DNA from: Epiperipatus broadwayi
Lineage: Eukaryota > Onychophora > Udeonychophora > Euonychophora > Peripatidae
Direction of reading: 5' to 3'
Assembly: GCA_028023455.1 (NCBI GenBank)
Contig: JAQFVV010012420.1
Location: 438,001-502,000, forward strand
Length of the DNA: 64,000 nucleotides
Shown: piece after piece, positions 1-13,379 of the stretch
Layout: the number at the start of each line of letters is the position of its first letter
Numbering within the stretch: the first letter of the stretch is position 1
Notes under the pieces: model-generated
Database searches by the model: none
What the model saw: the letters and a program-made list of their open reading frames with translations, nothing else
Told to the model about the DNA's origin: nothing
Program-made: the position numbers and the translations under genes

Positions 1-1340
1 TTACAATGAAAATATCAAAATATCAAAATGAATAATCCCCCCTTTTCTTCTTTGCTAATTCTGAAAAATGAGGCTTCAGCATCAGAGTGTGAAAATACAA
101 CAGATAACAATACTTAAAAAAAATAAAAATAATAAACAAAAATTTACAATATTGATTCTAGGATTAAAAAAAAATTGTAATTGGAACAAAGTTCATTAAA
201 GTCATCATAATAGAAGTAGTAGTAGTTGATATTTAGGCAAGTTGTTCTTCAAAGCAGTTTCACTTAGTAAATCATTTTCCTTAGCAAGGATAGATAGGTA
301 CAATGGTGTCTCCTGTAGTTGTGTTTAATGGCAAACATCTTGATCCTCATTTGATTCACCATAAAGTATTCCAATCCTTGTTTATTTTGGACTGCAGGCA
401 TCTTCTTGTGTGTTTACAATAAAGTAGAAAAATATAGATATAGAGGTTTAATGCAGCTGGTAGGAAATACCATGATGCACAATAGCATGTTTTGCTCTAG
501 CCCATCTTCATATTAAAGTACAATTTAATAATTATTTGTAATCATAAATTTATGTCAGATAATATAGAAGCGCTATATATATTAAGAAAATTATTTCATT
601 TTTCTTTTTTTTCCAATTTTCAGCAGATTAATTTTCCTTATTCTCTTTGAAAAAATTTAAAATAGTAAAAAAAAATACTTTAACAACTTTTAAAACACGA
701 TTTAATTATTTAAGAATTTATCAATTATTCTTACTTCTTATTTCATTTTCTTTCCTCTGAATTTGGTAAACTTTTAGTTACAGCATTTGACTTTTTAAAT
801 GTTTATAATTTAACTAAAAGAAAACATAAAACTCCATTTGAGCGTTCTAAATTTTACTGCAAACGACTGTCTATTGTTGTAGCTGCTATCTCTTTTTATA
901 AGAACGATTTGTAAAAAGTTTCTATTTTTATATAAAATGCTGAGAACTCTGATATTTTAAACTGCCTATTGTTTAAATTCATTTAGATTTCTATATGTAT
1001 TGTTTAAATACATTTCATTTATTACAAATAAAAAAAAATAAAATCAGTTTTATTTTCACACATTACACCAATTAACTTCAGGCTATCCTTAAATCATTTG
1101 ATTATATAATTAATATTCAATTTTAAATTTAAAAAATATATATATACATTACAGTTTATTTAATCATATAGTTTATATATATATACAATATTACTTTGTA
1201 AAATATTGATTGTATTTTATTTTATAATAAAATAATTTATTGTGTATTATATATATGTAATAATAATAAACAATAATCTTTCCCATTATTAATATAAATT
1301 CCAAATGGATTGGGTTCAATAACTAGGCTTGATCTTTTTA
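1..1340. other. AT-rich non-coding DNA (part of IGHMBP2 intron 2)
   Basis: Long A and T runs and TA-rich tracts with no open frame that resembles a known protein. A 36-codon open stretch on the minus strand at 205-312 follows a possible splice acceptor and is listed under findings as weak. By position this DNA lies downstream of IGHMBP2 exon 2 on the minus strand, so it is presumed intronic. Confidence 0.5.
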
Positions 1341-2580
1341 GGAATGTGTGCATTGTAAGCTACCCTTTACAATATATTGTAACAGTCAAAACACGTGTAT
1401 CTCGTTAACATATTGCAGAATTCGACCACCACACAGAACAGCAGCACCATCGAGTAGCGAAGCCACCGGTAATACTGAGTTCGAACATAGTTTATCGGTT
1501 CCACAATACAATCTACGGAATAACGCCTCTGATGCGACATAAGTAAACACCTCCTTAGGCACGGTGGTCAGGGAGATGCACGAGATTCATGGGTTTTGTT
1601 TCCGAGTTGGCCAACAATCAAACGAATATTAATTAATATATAGAATCGAGGAAATGTCTATAATGGGCATCGAATAAATGAAAACTTAACTACAGACGTA
1701 TATTTAGAATTATTTATTTACGTATTTAATAAAAGAAAACATTATTAATGTGATTAATCATATTTTAAATTCAAAGTCTCAACAGCTAATTGATAATATT
1801 AAATATATAAAAATACATTTATTTATATGGAGCATTTATTTATATGAAGGCGTAATCTAGCTACCTAGGGTTCTCGAGTGAGTATTTCTAATGCGTGCTG
1901 TAAGGAATTTATACTTTGCACTGCCAGAGTCATCAGTAACGGCGGACATACATTTATTTAATAAAATATTTATTTTACGACAAAGGGCAAACATTTATTT
2001 GAGAGTATATGACGAAGATAATGCCGAGGCGGAGTGATAGAGAGAATAATAAACTAAATAAAAGAACACGTGGTACGCTTTAGAAGGGCGATGTAAAATG
2101 GCAGCGCTGAAACTGCAATGCCGTGAATAAGTTATAAGGGTTTCGGGTTGGTCTCTGCCGCGACCCGAAGAGTAAGGTGTCACATGAGCATAACCAGGGA
2201 CAAGCGGTCCGTGTCGCAATTTGCCAGCTGGCTGCGTGACGGTCGTCAAGCCCTACGGGAACATTATCATGTCCGCTTGTGTAGGACGACTGGGGTTAAT
2301 TCAACCCTAGAGAATCCGGAGTATTCACGGCGTGGAATGAGCCATCGGGGCTTCAAAACGTAACACATGTATGATATCTAAAAGATTGTGGTAATATTTA
2401 ACTAGATTTCAAACTCGGCCCAACATTATCACCGTTGACTGAAAGAAAATTGGTGACTCTCAAAGAAATGAAATTTACATAATTATTCATTAACATTTAA
2501 TAATAAAAAATATCTAAAAAGGGAATTATTACAGCGAGTATGCCAGCTATTACGGAGGAGTAGACCCTGCATTACAATAA
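1341..2580. repeat. GC-richer block, possible LTR or other mobile-element remnant
   Basis: This block is clearly less AT-rich than its flanks, with many CpG-containing words, as the LTRs elsewhere in the window are. It runs roughly from a TGTAACAG at 1379 to a CATTACA near 2576. That would suit a solo LTR with TG...CA ends, but the flanking bases do not form a convincing target-site duplication. Short open frames are present on both strands and none is recognisable. Confidence 0.25.
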
Positions 2581-2590
2581 CTGATTCTTT

Positions 2591-2663
2591 GAATGCGTGT
2601 CGATTTATATGAAATTTAAGTTATTTATAAAAGCAAATATTAATGATAATTCGACACGCATTC
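2591..2663. repeat. Perfect 13-bp inverted repeat
   Basis: GAATGCGTGTCGA at 2591-2603 is repeated in inverted orientation as TCGACACGCATTC at 2651-2663, with 47 bp between. The arms contain CpG and are unusual in this AT-rich setting. They could be short terminal inverted repeats of a very small element or a cruciform-forming site. No function is established. Confidence 0.6.
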
Positions 2664-5168
2664 ACTGTTCAAGCGATTATGGATTTAGCTTGAAAACTAA
2701 GATAATTATGAGAAGGTAATATTTCAATGATAATTATAAATGAAATGTAGATTTAAGAAATACACACCTAAGAAGTGATAGAGGGAGGGTAAGCTAGATT
2801 ATGCGAGAAATTTACAGATTACATGAATTCTCAAATTTTAGTTTCTCAAAATTACAATTTTAACATTTAGAAGTTATACAAATAATAGGAGATGAGCTAT
2901 AGCTTATTATTACTAGAGTACTCTATAATTTGGAATACACACACAGGTACCTGTTTTATAAGATGTTTTCGTCCATTGGTTTATTAGCAGATTGTTCGTA
3001 ATTAGAAGTTTTCTTTCTTGTCCTGGGCATGTTGTTTTATTGATTTTTAACAGCAGCGGCTTTCTTGTTTATTTCAGGCAGCAGATCATTTTGGTGTTTT
3101 TTTACGATGGGCAAGGTGAAGCTCGGCATATAGTGGGCCCTCCCGGTGGAGAATAATTTCGGTGCTTACTCGGTCATACCTTGCAGTATTAATTTATTTA
3201 AGATATTTTAGACGCTCCACTCGAGAGCAAAGCTAAAATTCAAGTGAAAGTCTCCAGCAAGTCTAAGATGGCCTCCTTTTTCTTATCTTGATCTTTTAAA
3301 TTTTCTGTTCAGATATTTTTAGGTTTTATTTATCTTGCCCTCAGGATAATCAATGCTCTGCTGGTTTTAATTAGAAAGAAATTTGCTGTGCTATTGTTTG
3401 TTTTTCTTTACATTCGTTAATTACATTCTTTTGGAATTTTGCTATAATTAATTTATTATCTGTCACTGACCGATGCTTTTAAATTTTCAAAGACAAAAGG
3501 GAATAAAATTATTTTAACTTTAATTAATTATTGCATCAGATTTTGTTAGAATTATTATTTAACGAAATTTAAACTAAGCAACAAATACGAACTTTATAAA
3601 ATTCAAAATAAATGATTAATATTACACAAAATTTATTTAGCTAAAGAATCTAAATTATATTATTTTATCCGTATTTATTGCCTTTAATTTGAGATCGAAA
3701 TGTGTGCGTGTTTATGTTGAATTCTACATATATTTATACATTTTTAATATTGTTACACACACAATTCGATACCAAAAAGTTTAAATTTGGGTGGGATAGA
3801 CCGGTCAGTGAGAGATGACAGAAAAAGGTGAAACTTGAGATTCGAATACGAATCTCACTGTTTCAATATACTTGATGAAAAAATTTTTTTTTTAAAAAAG
3901 AGGATACAATTTAAATGGATTGAATGAAAAGAATGTTATATTTTATAATACATATATTTTAAAGAAAAAAGGAGGTTTATTGCTTGTCAAAAAAGTTTGT
4001 TTAACATTGGTGATAATAAGTTAAATATACATTTTATTTATTTTATGTATGCAAATATAGATATTTATGTATATAATTTTATATTAGTATTACTATTATT
4101 ATTATGGTTTTAGAAAAGAAAAAAGTGGTCGAGGATATTTAAATGAGAATAAAAGTCGTCGTCGTCGTCCCCCCGAAGTAGTTTTTAAAATAATTAATTT
4201 GTAGAGAAAATTAATTTGCTCACTATCTTGTTAAAAAAAAGGAAAAAGAAACCAAATAGATGTCTATTAATTAAAGTAACAGGTAAAATGCTTTATGTTA
4301 GGTTCTCATAAAAATTATTTTAATGTTTTTTTTTTTAATGTACTTTGGTATTAGACCTGCAACGTAGGGAAGATAGGAAGCCTTTTCACTTCCACAATAA
4401 ATGTGTAATCTTACACTGACATCAAATTGAAAGGAAATAATCCCTGCAATATTATTCGATCTCATGTGAAATCGTGTTTATCTTTATCAATAGGTCTTTT
4501 TTTTTTTAATATTTTAACATTTTCAGTTATTGTCCAGATTTCTTTCTGACAAAAGAATAAATATTTAATAAAAGTCTTATAATAATTTATATTTCTTTCT
4601 TTTTGTGTAATTTTTTTTGTTTTCTTGCTTTAAAAAAAATACGCTTATTAGCATTTCTGTGTGGAATTCCAGCACACTCCGTGCAATCATGTGTTCAATA
4701 AAATTACATTTAGGTGAAATTTTCAGTTCAAAACTCCATTTTATGTGTGTTATAATGAAATATCAAGTTTGTGGCTTCAACGCAAACACGGTAAGTAACA
4801 TATGTGTATATTTTATATGTTTTTGTAAATATTTTAGAAAATTATAATTTAGTGATTGTTTTGTGCATATTTAAATTAACATTTTTTTGCATGATGGTGC
4901 CATTTATTTAAGATCGCAAATCAATTTTTTTTTATTTAAAATGTTTTTAATATCAATTTATATATCATTATAGATTTTAAAGTTGTTAGTGTGAAAGTCG
5001 TATAAATTTATTTTAAAGTGCTGTTTTTAATATTATTTTTTAATACTTTAAAAATCGGTCTTTTTAATATCCATTTATTCATTAAAAATTTTGATATTTA
5101 TTTTTTTAACCATACAAGCCACTTGAAGGCATTGTCGCTAGCCAATACCACATTAATATGCCGTTTCT
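2664..5168. other. AT-rich non-coding DNA
   Basis: No recognisable gene. It contains a GTC triplet run near 4156-4170 followed by six Cs, several T runs, and a segment near 4336-4360 that recurs in inverted orientation near 7835-7860. A segment near 4995-5130 recurs in rearranged and inverted form near 7450-7570, so old dispersed repeat copies lie here. Confidence 0.5.
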
Positions 5169-5273
5169 GAGGCCATTTAAGTTAGCCTGTAAAACCGCTT
5201 TTACGAGGACTTTTAAGTTTGCCCTGTAAAACTACTTTATGAGTAGCCTTTAAGTGGCCTAGTAAAATGGCTA
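5169..5273. repeat. Minisatellite, 36-bp unit, three copies
   Basis: Units start at 5169, 5205 and 5241 with an exact 36-bp period. Each opens with GAG and contains a TTTAAGT core followed by a GCC...GTAAAA block. Copies differ at several positions, so the array is not recent. The region has stop codons in the frames checked, so it does not look like a coding repeat. Confidence 0.65.
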
Positions 5274-7039
5274 GTTTGTGAATTTATCGCAATCCTCATG
5301 TGGCTAGCGTTATACGCCTAGCGTAATACATCTTACGATGTCTTGTTTGATTGTTTCTGCGAACAGTTGAATTAGTACATTTTTTACAGTATCATTTAAG
5401 AGTATCTGTTTTTAAATGGCAGTGTTAATTTTAAATCTGTATTTTAAATTGATTGTCTTACACATGAAGTGATGGAGAATTAGTTTGTAATAATTGTAAT
5501 GAGTTTAGTTTTTTTGAAGAGAGTTACTAATGTTGAAACTTTTTTAGCAAAGGGTCTGGTGAAGCGTGATTTGTATTATATCTCGCGACTATTCACGCTC
5601 TTTTCGAGGACATAATATTGTTTGACAAAATGGCGTATTCTGCCCATGACAGTGTTAAGTTTAGCCAATTGCCAACGACAGAAAAGCAGTCTGTTGTTAT
5701 TTTTTCATTTTTAAAAAAATTATACCTGATGTTCAAAAATGCATTTGCGGATGAGCTATGTGGTTAAGAAAATTGCAAACCTACACCTTCGAATGTGAGT
5801 CAACATCCTGCCATCAAAAGTGCTCCTTGCCGCAATCAGACGTGTTTCAACGGCTGTTAATTAATGATTTTGAGAGTTGTTATATACCTTTCTTGGAAAT
5901 AAAATATTTTTTGGTATTAAATGTTATGTCCGCTAGTTTTAATACCTGCTGATGAACAATCTACGCAGGAAACTAACTTGCCCTTCCTATATAGACATAC
6001 AATAATTATACTCAATAAAGACTAACGCCGGTAGAATTAGTAAAAGAAAATTTAATTAATATACATGTGCAGAAAGAATATATTAGTTATACATTAATGG
6101 ATATATATATATACACTAATACATTAATATAATTATATGTTTACATCAAATAAAGCCGAAGGCATACCAAAACAATAATAAACGATCAAATACGATCTAC
6201 TTTACAATCCTTATGCTGACTCTTGGATGTTCGGAGGCCAGTGATCCGCTCTGGAGCTACCATGCTAAATAATCGACGTTAGTCGCCTTTCAAAGTTCAT
6301 CTGCATCAGTAGAGCTTCCAGTTGCAAGTGTCCAATTCTTTACACTTACACATTCATTTCCCCAGTCCTGATTTCCTGGATTTGATTGGTCACATCTTGT
6401 TTGTCCTGGTTGGATCAATCCCTCCCAGTTCACTAGCAGTAGCAGATTTAGACTTATGTCTTAGTTTGATTGATTATCTTTGCAGCCCGATTACTTTTTA
6501 ATTACACATCTTGTTTATCAGCAAAGTTCCTTCGTCAACTAAACTTCTCATCTAAAGGGATTTGTTTTCTTGCTGTTTTAAAAAATAACACAACTATTAA
6601 AGTTTAATATAAATTAACGAAGTATTTTTTTTATTTTCACGTATATATAACTTACATATGTATATGCGATAAATTATACACGTACATACGTTTAAATATT
6701 AAATCTCCATTTACAACATTTACTAATACTTATATAAGGCTAGAAGCGCTTAATAAGAATTAATATTTATAACATTTACTATTATTATTTTGCGTGTATG
6801 TGTATTTTAATTATACACATACATAACAATACTTCCCCCAAGTTCGAAGATTCTTTGTTAGTCTTCAAACTTAAAATCTGTTATACAAATGTTTGTAAAC
6901 ATTGAAATTAATGTTTATTTAAAGAAAATAAAAGTTTTACTTTTTTTGTCAAAATGTTCATTTCTATTATTTCCTTTTTTTTTTTTTTTTTAATGTATTA
7001 AAGACATGTGGTTATCAAAAATTGACGGACTATTTTTAT
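5274..7039. other. Non-coding DNA with a GC-richer patch at about 6155-6550
   Basis: No recognisable coding sequence. The patch at about 6155-6550 has higher GC, again like the LTR-type blocks in this window, and may be an old element. A CTGATGA...GGAAAC string near 5947 was examined as a ribozyme and rejected for lack of a helix II. Confidence 0.4.
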
Positions 7040-7380
7040 AATGAGATCTGATATTTAAGAAAAAAAAGTAAATTACGCAAAAAGAAGTTGTAAAAAAAAA
7101 GTCAATCCAAAAAAAAAAAGTCAATCAACCAAAAAAGTCCTAAAAAGAAGTCAATAAAAGATGTAAATTATGCAGCAACAAGAAGCAAATTACGCCCTTT
7201 TTTAAAAAAAAAAAAAAATGTAATTACAACAAAACAAGTATATAAAAGAAAGTAAAGAATCACATCTGATATTTAAAAAAAAAGTAAATTACGAAAAAAG
7301 AAATTGTAAAAAGAAGTCAATCAAAAAAAAAAAAGTCAATCCAAAATAAAGAAAGTAAAAAAAGTCAATCAAATATTTAT
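7040..7380. repeat. Duplicated A-rich degenerate repeat
   Basis: Two related stretches, starting near 7043 and 7261, share the order ATCTGATATTTAA, a poly-A run, GTAAATTACG, another A run and AAGTCAATC. The intervening DNA is built of repeated AAGTCAATC words. This looks like local duplication of purine-rich simple sequence. No gene is seen. Confidence 0.6.
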
Positions 7381-7439
7381 TTGTAAATATTGAAATTTAA
7401 TAACGTTGAAAAGGCCAGGTAACCTAATATTTATGTGTA

Positions 7440-7870
7440 TTAAAGAGTATAAAGTGCCATTAAGTGACTTGTATGGTCAAAAAAAATAACTATCTAAATT
7501 TTTTTTAAATCGTCTTTTTAATATCCATTTGTTTCTCAAAATTTGTTTTAAAATGCTGTTTTTAATATTATTTTTTATACTTTTAATTATTTTTATTAGT
7601 CCTGCAACATACCATTTCACATTCGTACCAACCTGCTGATAACTTGGTAAATCTTGTGAAAATATCATGTATAAAATCTGTGTATACGTTACTATTTTTT
7701 TTTTTTGCAAATTTTGCAAAAAATATCATGTATAAGATCCTTGTATACATCATTTTGGTCAGATCACAAGATTACTAAGTTATCAGCAGATTGATACGAA
7801 GGTGAAAAAGTGCAGCAAGTCTAATACATGCTTCATGTTTCAGGTCTAATACCAAAGTACCAAAAAAAAA
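7440..7870. repeat. Fold-back (inverted repeat) element
   Basis: Sequence at about 7620-7690 (CTGCTGATAACTTGG core) recurs inverted at about 7735-7800 (CTAAGTTATCAGCAG core), with about 50 bp between the arms. The outer side near 7835-7860 also matches, in inverted orientation, a segment near 4336-4360. The pattern fits a fold-back or MITE-like repeat. No transposase is encoded, and the minus-strand open frame across it appears incidental. Confidence 0.45.
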
Positions 7871-10800
7871 ATATTGAAATTATACAAACAACAGCTGAAT
7901 AGATGTGGGTGTGTATATTTGATACTTTGCAGATGCATATTAAAGAAACTTTTTTTTGTGTGTGAAATTTAAATAAGCTGAATCATATATATATTATAGG
8001 CAAATTAAAATGTGACAGAACATTTGATAATTAATATTTAATAACTGATTGTTTATATTATATTTATGTGTGAAAACAAGAATTATTTTACACACGTGTT
8101 TGCATTCATCTCTATAATAGAGATGGATTACAAAATAGTTTATATTAATAAAATATTATGTTGAGAAGTATTGAGAGATTTGACCTTAAATAATTAAAAA
8201 AATGTTTAGTTGTGTTGACATTTATATCCTTTAGTGAGGTAAAAAGTTTTGAATTAAATAATAAAGATAATATAATTGTGTCAAAGCTCTTGGGTGTATA
8301 TATATATTGTATGTGTGTCATAGTATTTAAAAGGTGAATATAAAAAATATGAAGTTCAATAAGAATGGAAATGCAGTATTGGTTTTTAAGTTATGTATTT
8401 CTAAATCGATCTTCTGCTTGGGGTGTTATTCATTGGAACATGAATGAATTTGATATAGAAGTAGAAAGTATTAAAGTATTTAATAATAATAAACCAATTG
8501 AGATTTATCTAAATAACTGCAGTCTATTTATTGGTGTATTACAATTATCCTAAAATATAATTTGCTATTTAAGTATAATGAATAAAATTCTAAGTTTCCA
8601 TAAGTGACTAGTAAAGAATGTTAAATGTTTTAAAATACTTAATGAAATAGCTTTAAGATGATTTAACATAGGGTAGTTAAAATAAATAAATGTTGGGATA
8701 TATTATGTTCTGTCAGCATACCCACCACTTTGTAAAACATTCAAGATTGTAAGGAATGAATTCAAAATAAATCTAAGTCCAATAAAATGATAAAGAGACA
8801 TCAAAAATGGAGCTATATTTAAATTGGTAAACATTACTCAATTGAGAATAGATTATAAATAGACTAGATATAATTATAGATGTTTGTTCAATACTAACTT
8901 ACTCATAAATCTGTTTTGTGTGGAATTTATTTTTTAGAGGCAAACATGAAATAGAGATCAAAGCTTCCACAGAACAACCAAGTGACCAATACAAGGCTAA
9001 AATACAAAATATGATATATTGTGTGGACATCTATTTGCTTCTTTATGAATTATGTAATGTTGTTAAGGTAGATAACCTTTAAAGTCCACACCTATACAGA
9101 CAAATTTGACTATTTTTACAGTGATAATGATTGATAATTGTAGGTGGCAATAATCACTATTATTATTTATTAAAGTCACACTTGAGACAGTCGCAATAAT
9201 ATTTAATATTTTATTTAACAATAGTCTCTATAAAATAATTTATATTTTTATAACAATAGTCTCTATAAAAAGAACTTTAATGCTTTGATTTATATATATA
9301 TATAAATATCAATGATTGATTGAACAAATTGTAGAATAATGTGATGTAAATCCTCTCAATGCTTTACAAAATTGAAGTTTCACAGACTGAAACTTTACAA
9401 AATAAACTATTTCACAAAGTACAAAAAATGCACATGCTTAGTAAAAAAAATTGTGAATGATTAAAAAACATTATGTATTTTAGTATATTACTTTATTTAA
9501 ATTGGAAAACATTTTTTTTTTACTATTTCATTATGTCTTAAATAGCAAACTGGACTGTCCTGTGCATATATATGTATGTTTATTGTAAATAAAATTTAAT
9601 AAAATCTTGTATTATACGTACACAGTACATTAAAATTTTTATTGATATAAATCTACTCTAGAAAATTAACATAAATCTGAAAATATGGATTTGATATTGA
9701 GCAAGCTCAATAAAAATAGTTAAATGAACGCTATTACGTATTCTGAAACTGCATAAATATAACTGGATACGTTCTAGTGGCGCAGAGCAATGTTTTATAC
9801 AATTGTGTGAGCAGCAATTGTACAACCATATAAGCAGGAAAATGCAATGCGTGCACTAATTGTTGTAGAGGTCAGTGAAATGGTTAATGCTTTGTTTGGT
9901 TAAATTATTGCAGATGCATATACAGCTGGTAAACATAAATCTCACCCTGTATATAACACAAACTAAGTTTATTCTTAATAAATAATGCTATGCTGAAAGT
10001 TTAAATTTAAAATTAGAAAATGATCCAAAAAAAAAAAAAAAGATGAACAAAATGTACTTATAAAATTATTGTAGTGAAGTTTCAGTAGTTATAATAGAAT
10101 ATCAGGGCATTCTATTTTTAAAAAAAAAAAAATCTACCAGTTTAAATGTAAAAATAAGTTATCATGGACAAATAAAATCTATATATTGCTTGACATTAGC
10201 AAATACCATACCTATATTTAAAACAGATAAGTATAAATTTGAAATTATACAAATAAAAAATTAACAAAAATTTATTCAGAAGAAATAAATTTCTGAGATT
10301 ATATTCTAAAACAAATTTTCAATGTCAAACCAAATAAAATATATACTTATTTTTTAAAATAATTATGGAACATTTTGTTTATGCAATCAAAAAATTAAAA
10401 GTTATTTTTGTTTACTAAAATCCTAAAAAATATAAAATATTATCACATCTTTATTATAATTAATTGTTAATCTAATAAAAACAATTACAAATGGCAAAAT
10501 TATTAAGACAAAGAGGGGATGGAAACAGACTACTTTTTTTGTTCTTTTTAAATGAAATATTAAAGGAGAAAGTCAAATTATTAGCCATGTTTTTTTATGT
10601 CATAACTTTTTACTTGTTTTACATAAAACTTTAATTGTACGCTTATTTAAAGAATATATATATTTATTAGCTCTAAGTATCTCTGGTATTCATGTTTTAT
10701 GTTTAAAAAAAGTATATATATATATTCAAAAATTTTTAAAAAGTGATTCATAAGAGGTTTATAAATACATATAGATTGTATTGTGTGTATGTAGATAGCC

Positions 10801-11690
10801 ATTTATTTCTATATTTTTACTCTAAACATCTTTAGAAATAATGAATAAAAAAAGTAATACAAATTTTCTCATTAAACCTTTTCTTTGTTTAATATTTTTT
10901 CCAAATAAATATAACAGAATATGCATTTTTATTTTATTTTATTATTTTATATATATAAATCAAAGAAAGAAAAAAAAGTGGGTTTTTTTAAACAATATTA
11001 TAACTACATATATATATATATTCAAATAAATATGCTTATAATTGATTTTTCAAATGCAGTACATAGTTGTAAGAAAGCATGTGTTTTCAAAATCTATTAC
11101 AGAAAAATGGTTATTTATATTTATATTATTTATTGAAATATATTATTATAAATTTTATATAAATCAAATTTTGGTGTATATATACCTAATTCTTTTTTAC
11201 ATGATTTTGAAATAAAACTAATTTAAAAAAAAAAAATTTCTATAGGAATAGTTTTAAAATAACAAGCATGATGGTTAAAAAAACTGGGGAAAAAATTATG
11301 GGTGTGTCTGTTATTATTATCTAATTTTTAAAAAATGTTTCTATCTCTTAATTCCCATTATTTTAAAAACAAAAATCTCTTTTTTGGGAATATTCTTGCA
11401 AATGGGGAAATTTGTTTGTTTGCATTATAACATTTTTGATGTTTTGTTTTGAAAGGAGAAGTATCTTTTTGGTATTGATGCTTTGTTTGCATTTTGACAT
11501 CAGATTTAAAAAAAAGTATTCCTTTTGGTGTTGATGTTAAAAAAAAATTAATTTTGTGCAAATTTAACTGATTAATTTGTTTAAATGTAATTTATTAATT
11601 CTGCCAAAAATCAATTGATGGTAGGTTATACATTGGATACATATTTTTGAATTTATGTGTTGTTAATTAAATCTGAAATATTTTTCTGTA
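7871..11690. other. AT-rich non-coding DNA
   Basis: Mostly poly-A/T and TA repeats. A 47-codon open frame on the plus strand (8939-9082) follows a good acceptor and contains a possible donor; it is discussed as a weak exon candidate in the findings. Short open frames around 10841-11136 are TA-rich low-complexity translations. No recognisable gene. Confidence 0.45.
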
Positions 11691-11700
11691 GCCTCATACA

Positions 11701-13355
11701 ATGTCAAATAATCCACCTACAAAAAAGATAAGAAAAGCAATTTCTTTGGACACAAAAATTCAAATTTTAGATCATTTTGCAACCAGAGAAGAAACAAAAC
11801 TATAGGAAAGTATTTTGATTTGCATGAAACTACTATAAGAACTATTAGAGGTAATGAAACTGCTGTTAGAAAGTCGATATGTTCTGAAACAAAATTGAGT
11901 GCTATGTCATCATTTTACACAAAAAAATATTGTTAAGGAGAAAATAGAAAAAGTCTTAGTAATGTGGCTAGAAAAAATGTCAAAAAAAAAAGTATCAGTA
12001 GATGGAAATGCCAATCAAGCAAACAGCACTAAAAATTTTACAAACAAATTAAAAAAATCAAGCCAGACATTTCATCTCAGTTAAACAAGAAATGTAAATT
12101 TTGTGCAAGTACAGGATGGATGACAGTTTCTTAAAAGACATGCAGTTCACAACATTAAAATAAATGGTTAAACTGCATCCACAGATGAAACAGCTGACAA
12201 AGAATTTCCAAAAAATATTAACAAATTATCAAAGCTGGAGAATACACTCCTGATCGAGTTTGGAATAATGATGAAACTGAACTTTTTTGGAAAAGAATGC
12301 CAAGTAGAACCTATGTAGCAAATACACAGGAAACTGCTGGTGGTTTCACAGTAGCAAAAGATCGTGTCACTTTGGTATTCTGTTCCAATGATTCAAGAGA
12401 TCGTATAGTGAAGCCTTTGCTTGTTAATCGATCCCAAAAACCATGTTCAATGGATGGCAAATAAAAAGTGAGGCATCATTGAAATTTTTTATGGAATGGT
12501 TCAACAAATGTTTTATTCCAGAAGTTAGGCAATATATGAATGCCAAAAGTCTAAAGTTTAAAGTTCTATTGATTTTAGATAATGCCAATAGCCATCCAGT
12601 CTTGGAACACCCAAATGTACAATTTTGTTTTCTGCCACCTAATACCATGTTCTTGATTCAACTATTAGACCAAAGAATTATTGCAACATTTAAAACTTAT
12701 TATGTGAAACAAACATTTCTATATGTTTTGGACAAACTGAATGATAAAACATTGTGCCATAGATGTGAGGATAAAATTTTTGATTCTGGATTAATGCTGG
12801 AAAGCTATTTGCCAGAATGTATGAAAAGCAAAAGTCCTATTGTCTCTAATATAATTGAATTTTCCAATATCATAATAATGGCCCACATAATTGGCAGAGA
12901 AGGATTCGATGTTATATCATCTAAAGATATCCATGAATTGTTAGTTGATAAAGCTTTAATTGAGAAAGAAATCATATTGTTCTTAAAACTCCCAATGCTA
13001 AAAGGCAATGATAATGAAGATGGTGCTCTAGTGCTAAATGCTAATTTAATTAAAGAAGATATTGATCTTGCTACCCAATTATGTAATCATTTTGTCAAGT
13101 ATGATCCGAATGAGCTTCAAAGTTTCAACAAGATCTGAAATCACTAATATCATCTTATAGAGAACTATATAAAGACCTAGCCACTACATAAACCTGGCCA
13201 TTAATTTATAAATTAATCCGAAAAAATTTAACATTAGCACCACAGAATATTACTGCTAGTGTTATTCAGGAGTTTATAGAGAGAACTTCATCAATGGAAG
13301 AACACAATGATCAGAGCATTGTTAATGATAACAGTGATGTTGCAAGTTTTAGTTA
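11701..13355 (+). pseudogene. Tigger/Jerky-type (pogo superfamily) transposase, broken
   Basis: Translation from the ATG at 11701 gives a CENP-B-like helix-turn-helix start (KKIRKAISLDTKIQILDHF) that is stopped after about 35 codons. The following frames continue the DNA-binding region (HETTIRTIRG, ETKLSAM). From about 12250 a DDE nuclease appears in pieces. The longest open piece is 12443-13138 (231 codons), with LLILDNANSHP, which holds the second catalytic Asp, and then FCFLPPNTMFLIQLLDQRII, the usual signature with the next acidic residue. Jerky/TIGD proteins are about 500 residues and the broken frame spans a comparable length. Several frameshifts and stops make it inactive. It lies in IGHMBP2 intron 2 on the opposite strand. 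It could be a domesticated gene only if the breaks were sequencing errors, which is unlikely given their number. Confidence 0.85.
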
Positions 13356-13379
13356 GAGCAATGGTATTCCAATCACGTG

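Noticed and set aside
1379-2576. A solo LTR with TGTAACAG...CATTACA ends
   Set aside because: Flanking bases do not form a duplication and no second copy is in the window, so it was listed only as a possible remnant.
5943-5975. CTGATGA followed by GGAAAC near 5951 as a hammerhead ribozyme
   Set aside because: The bases between the two strings cannot form helix II.
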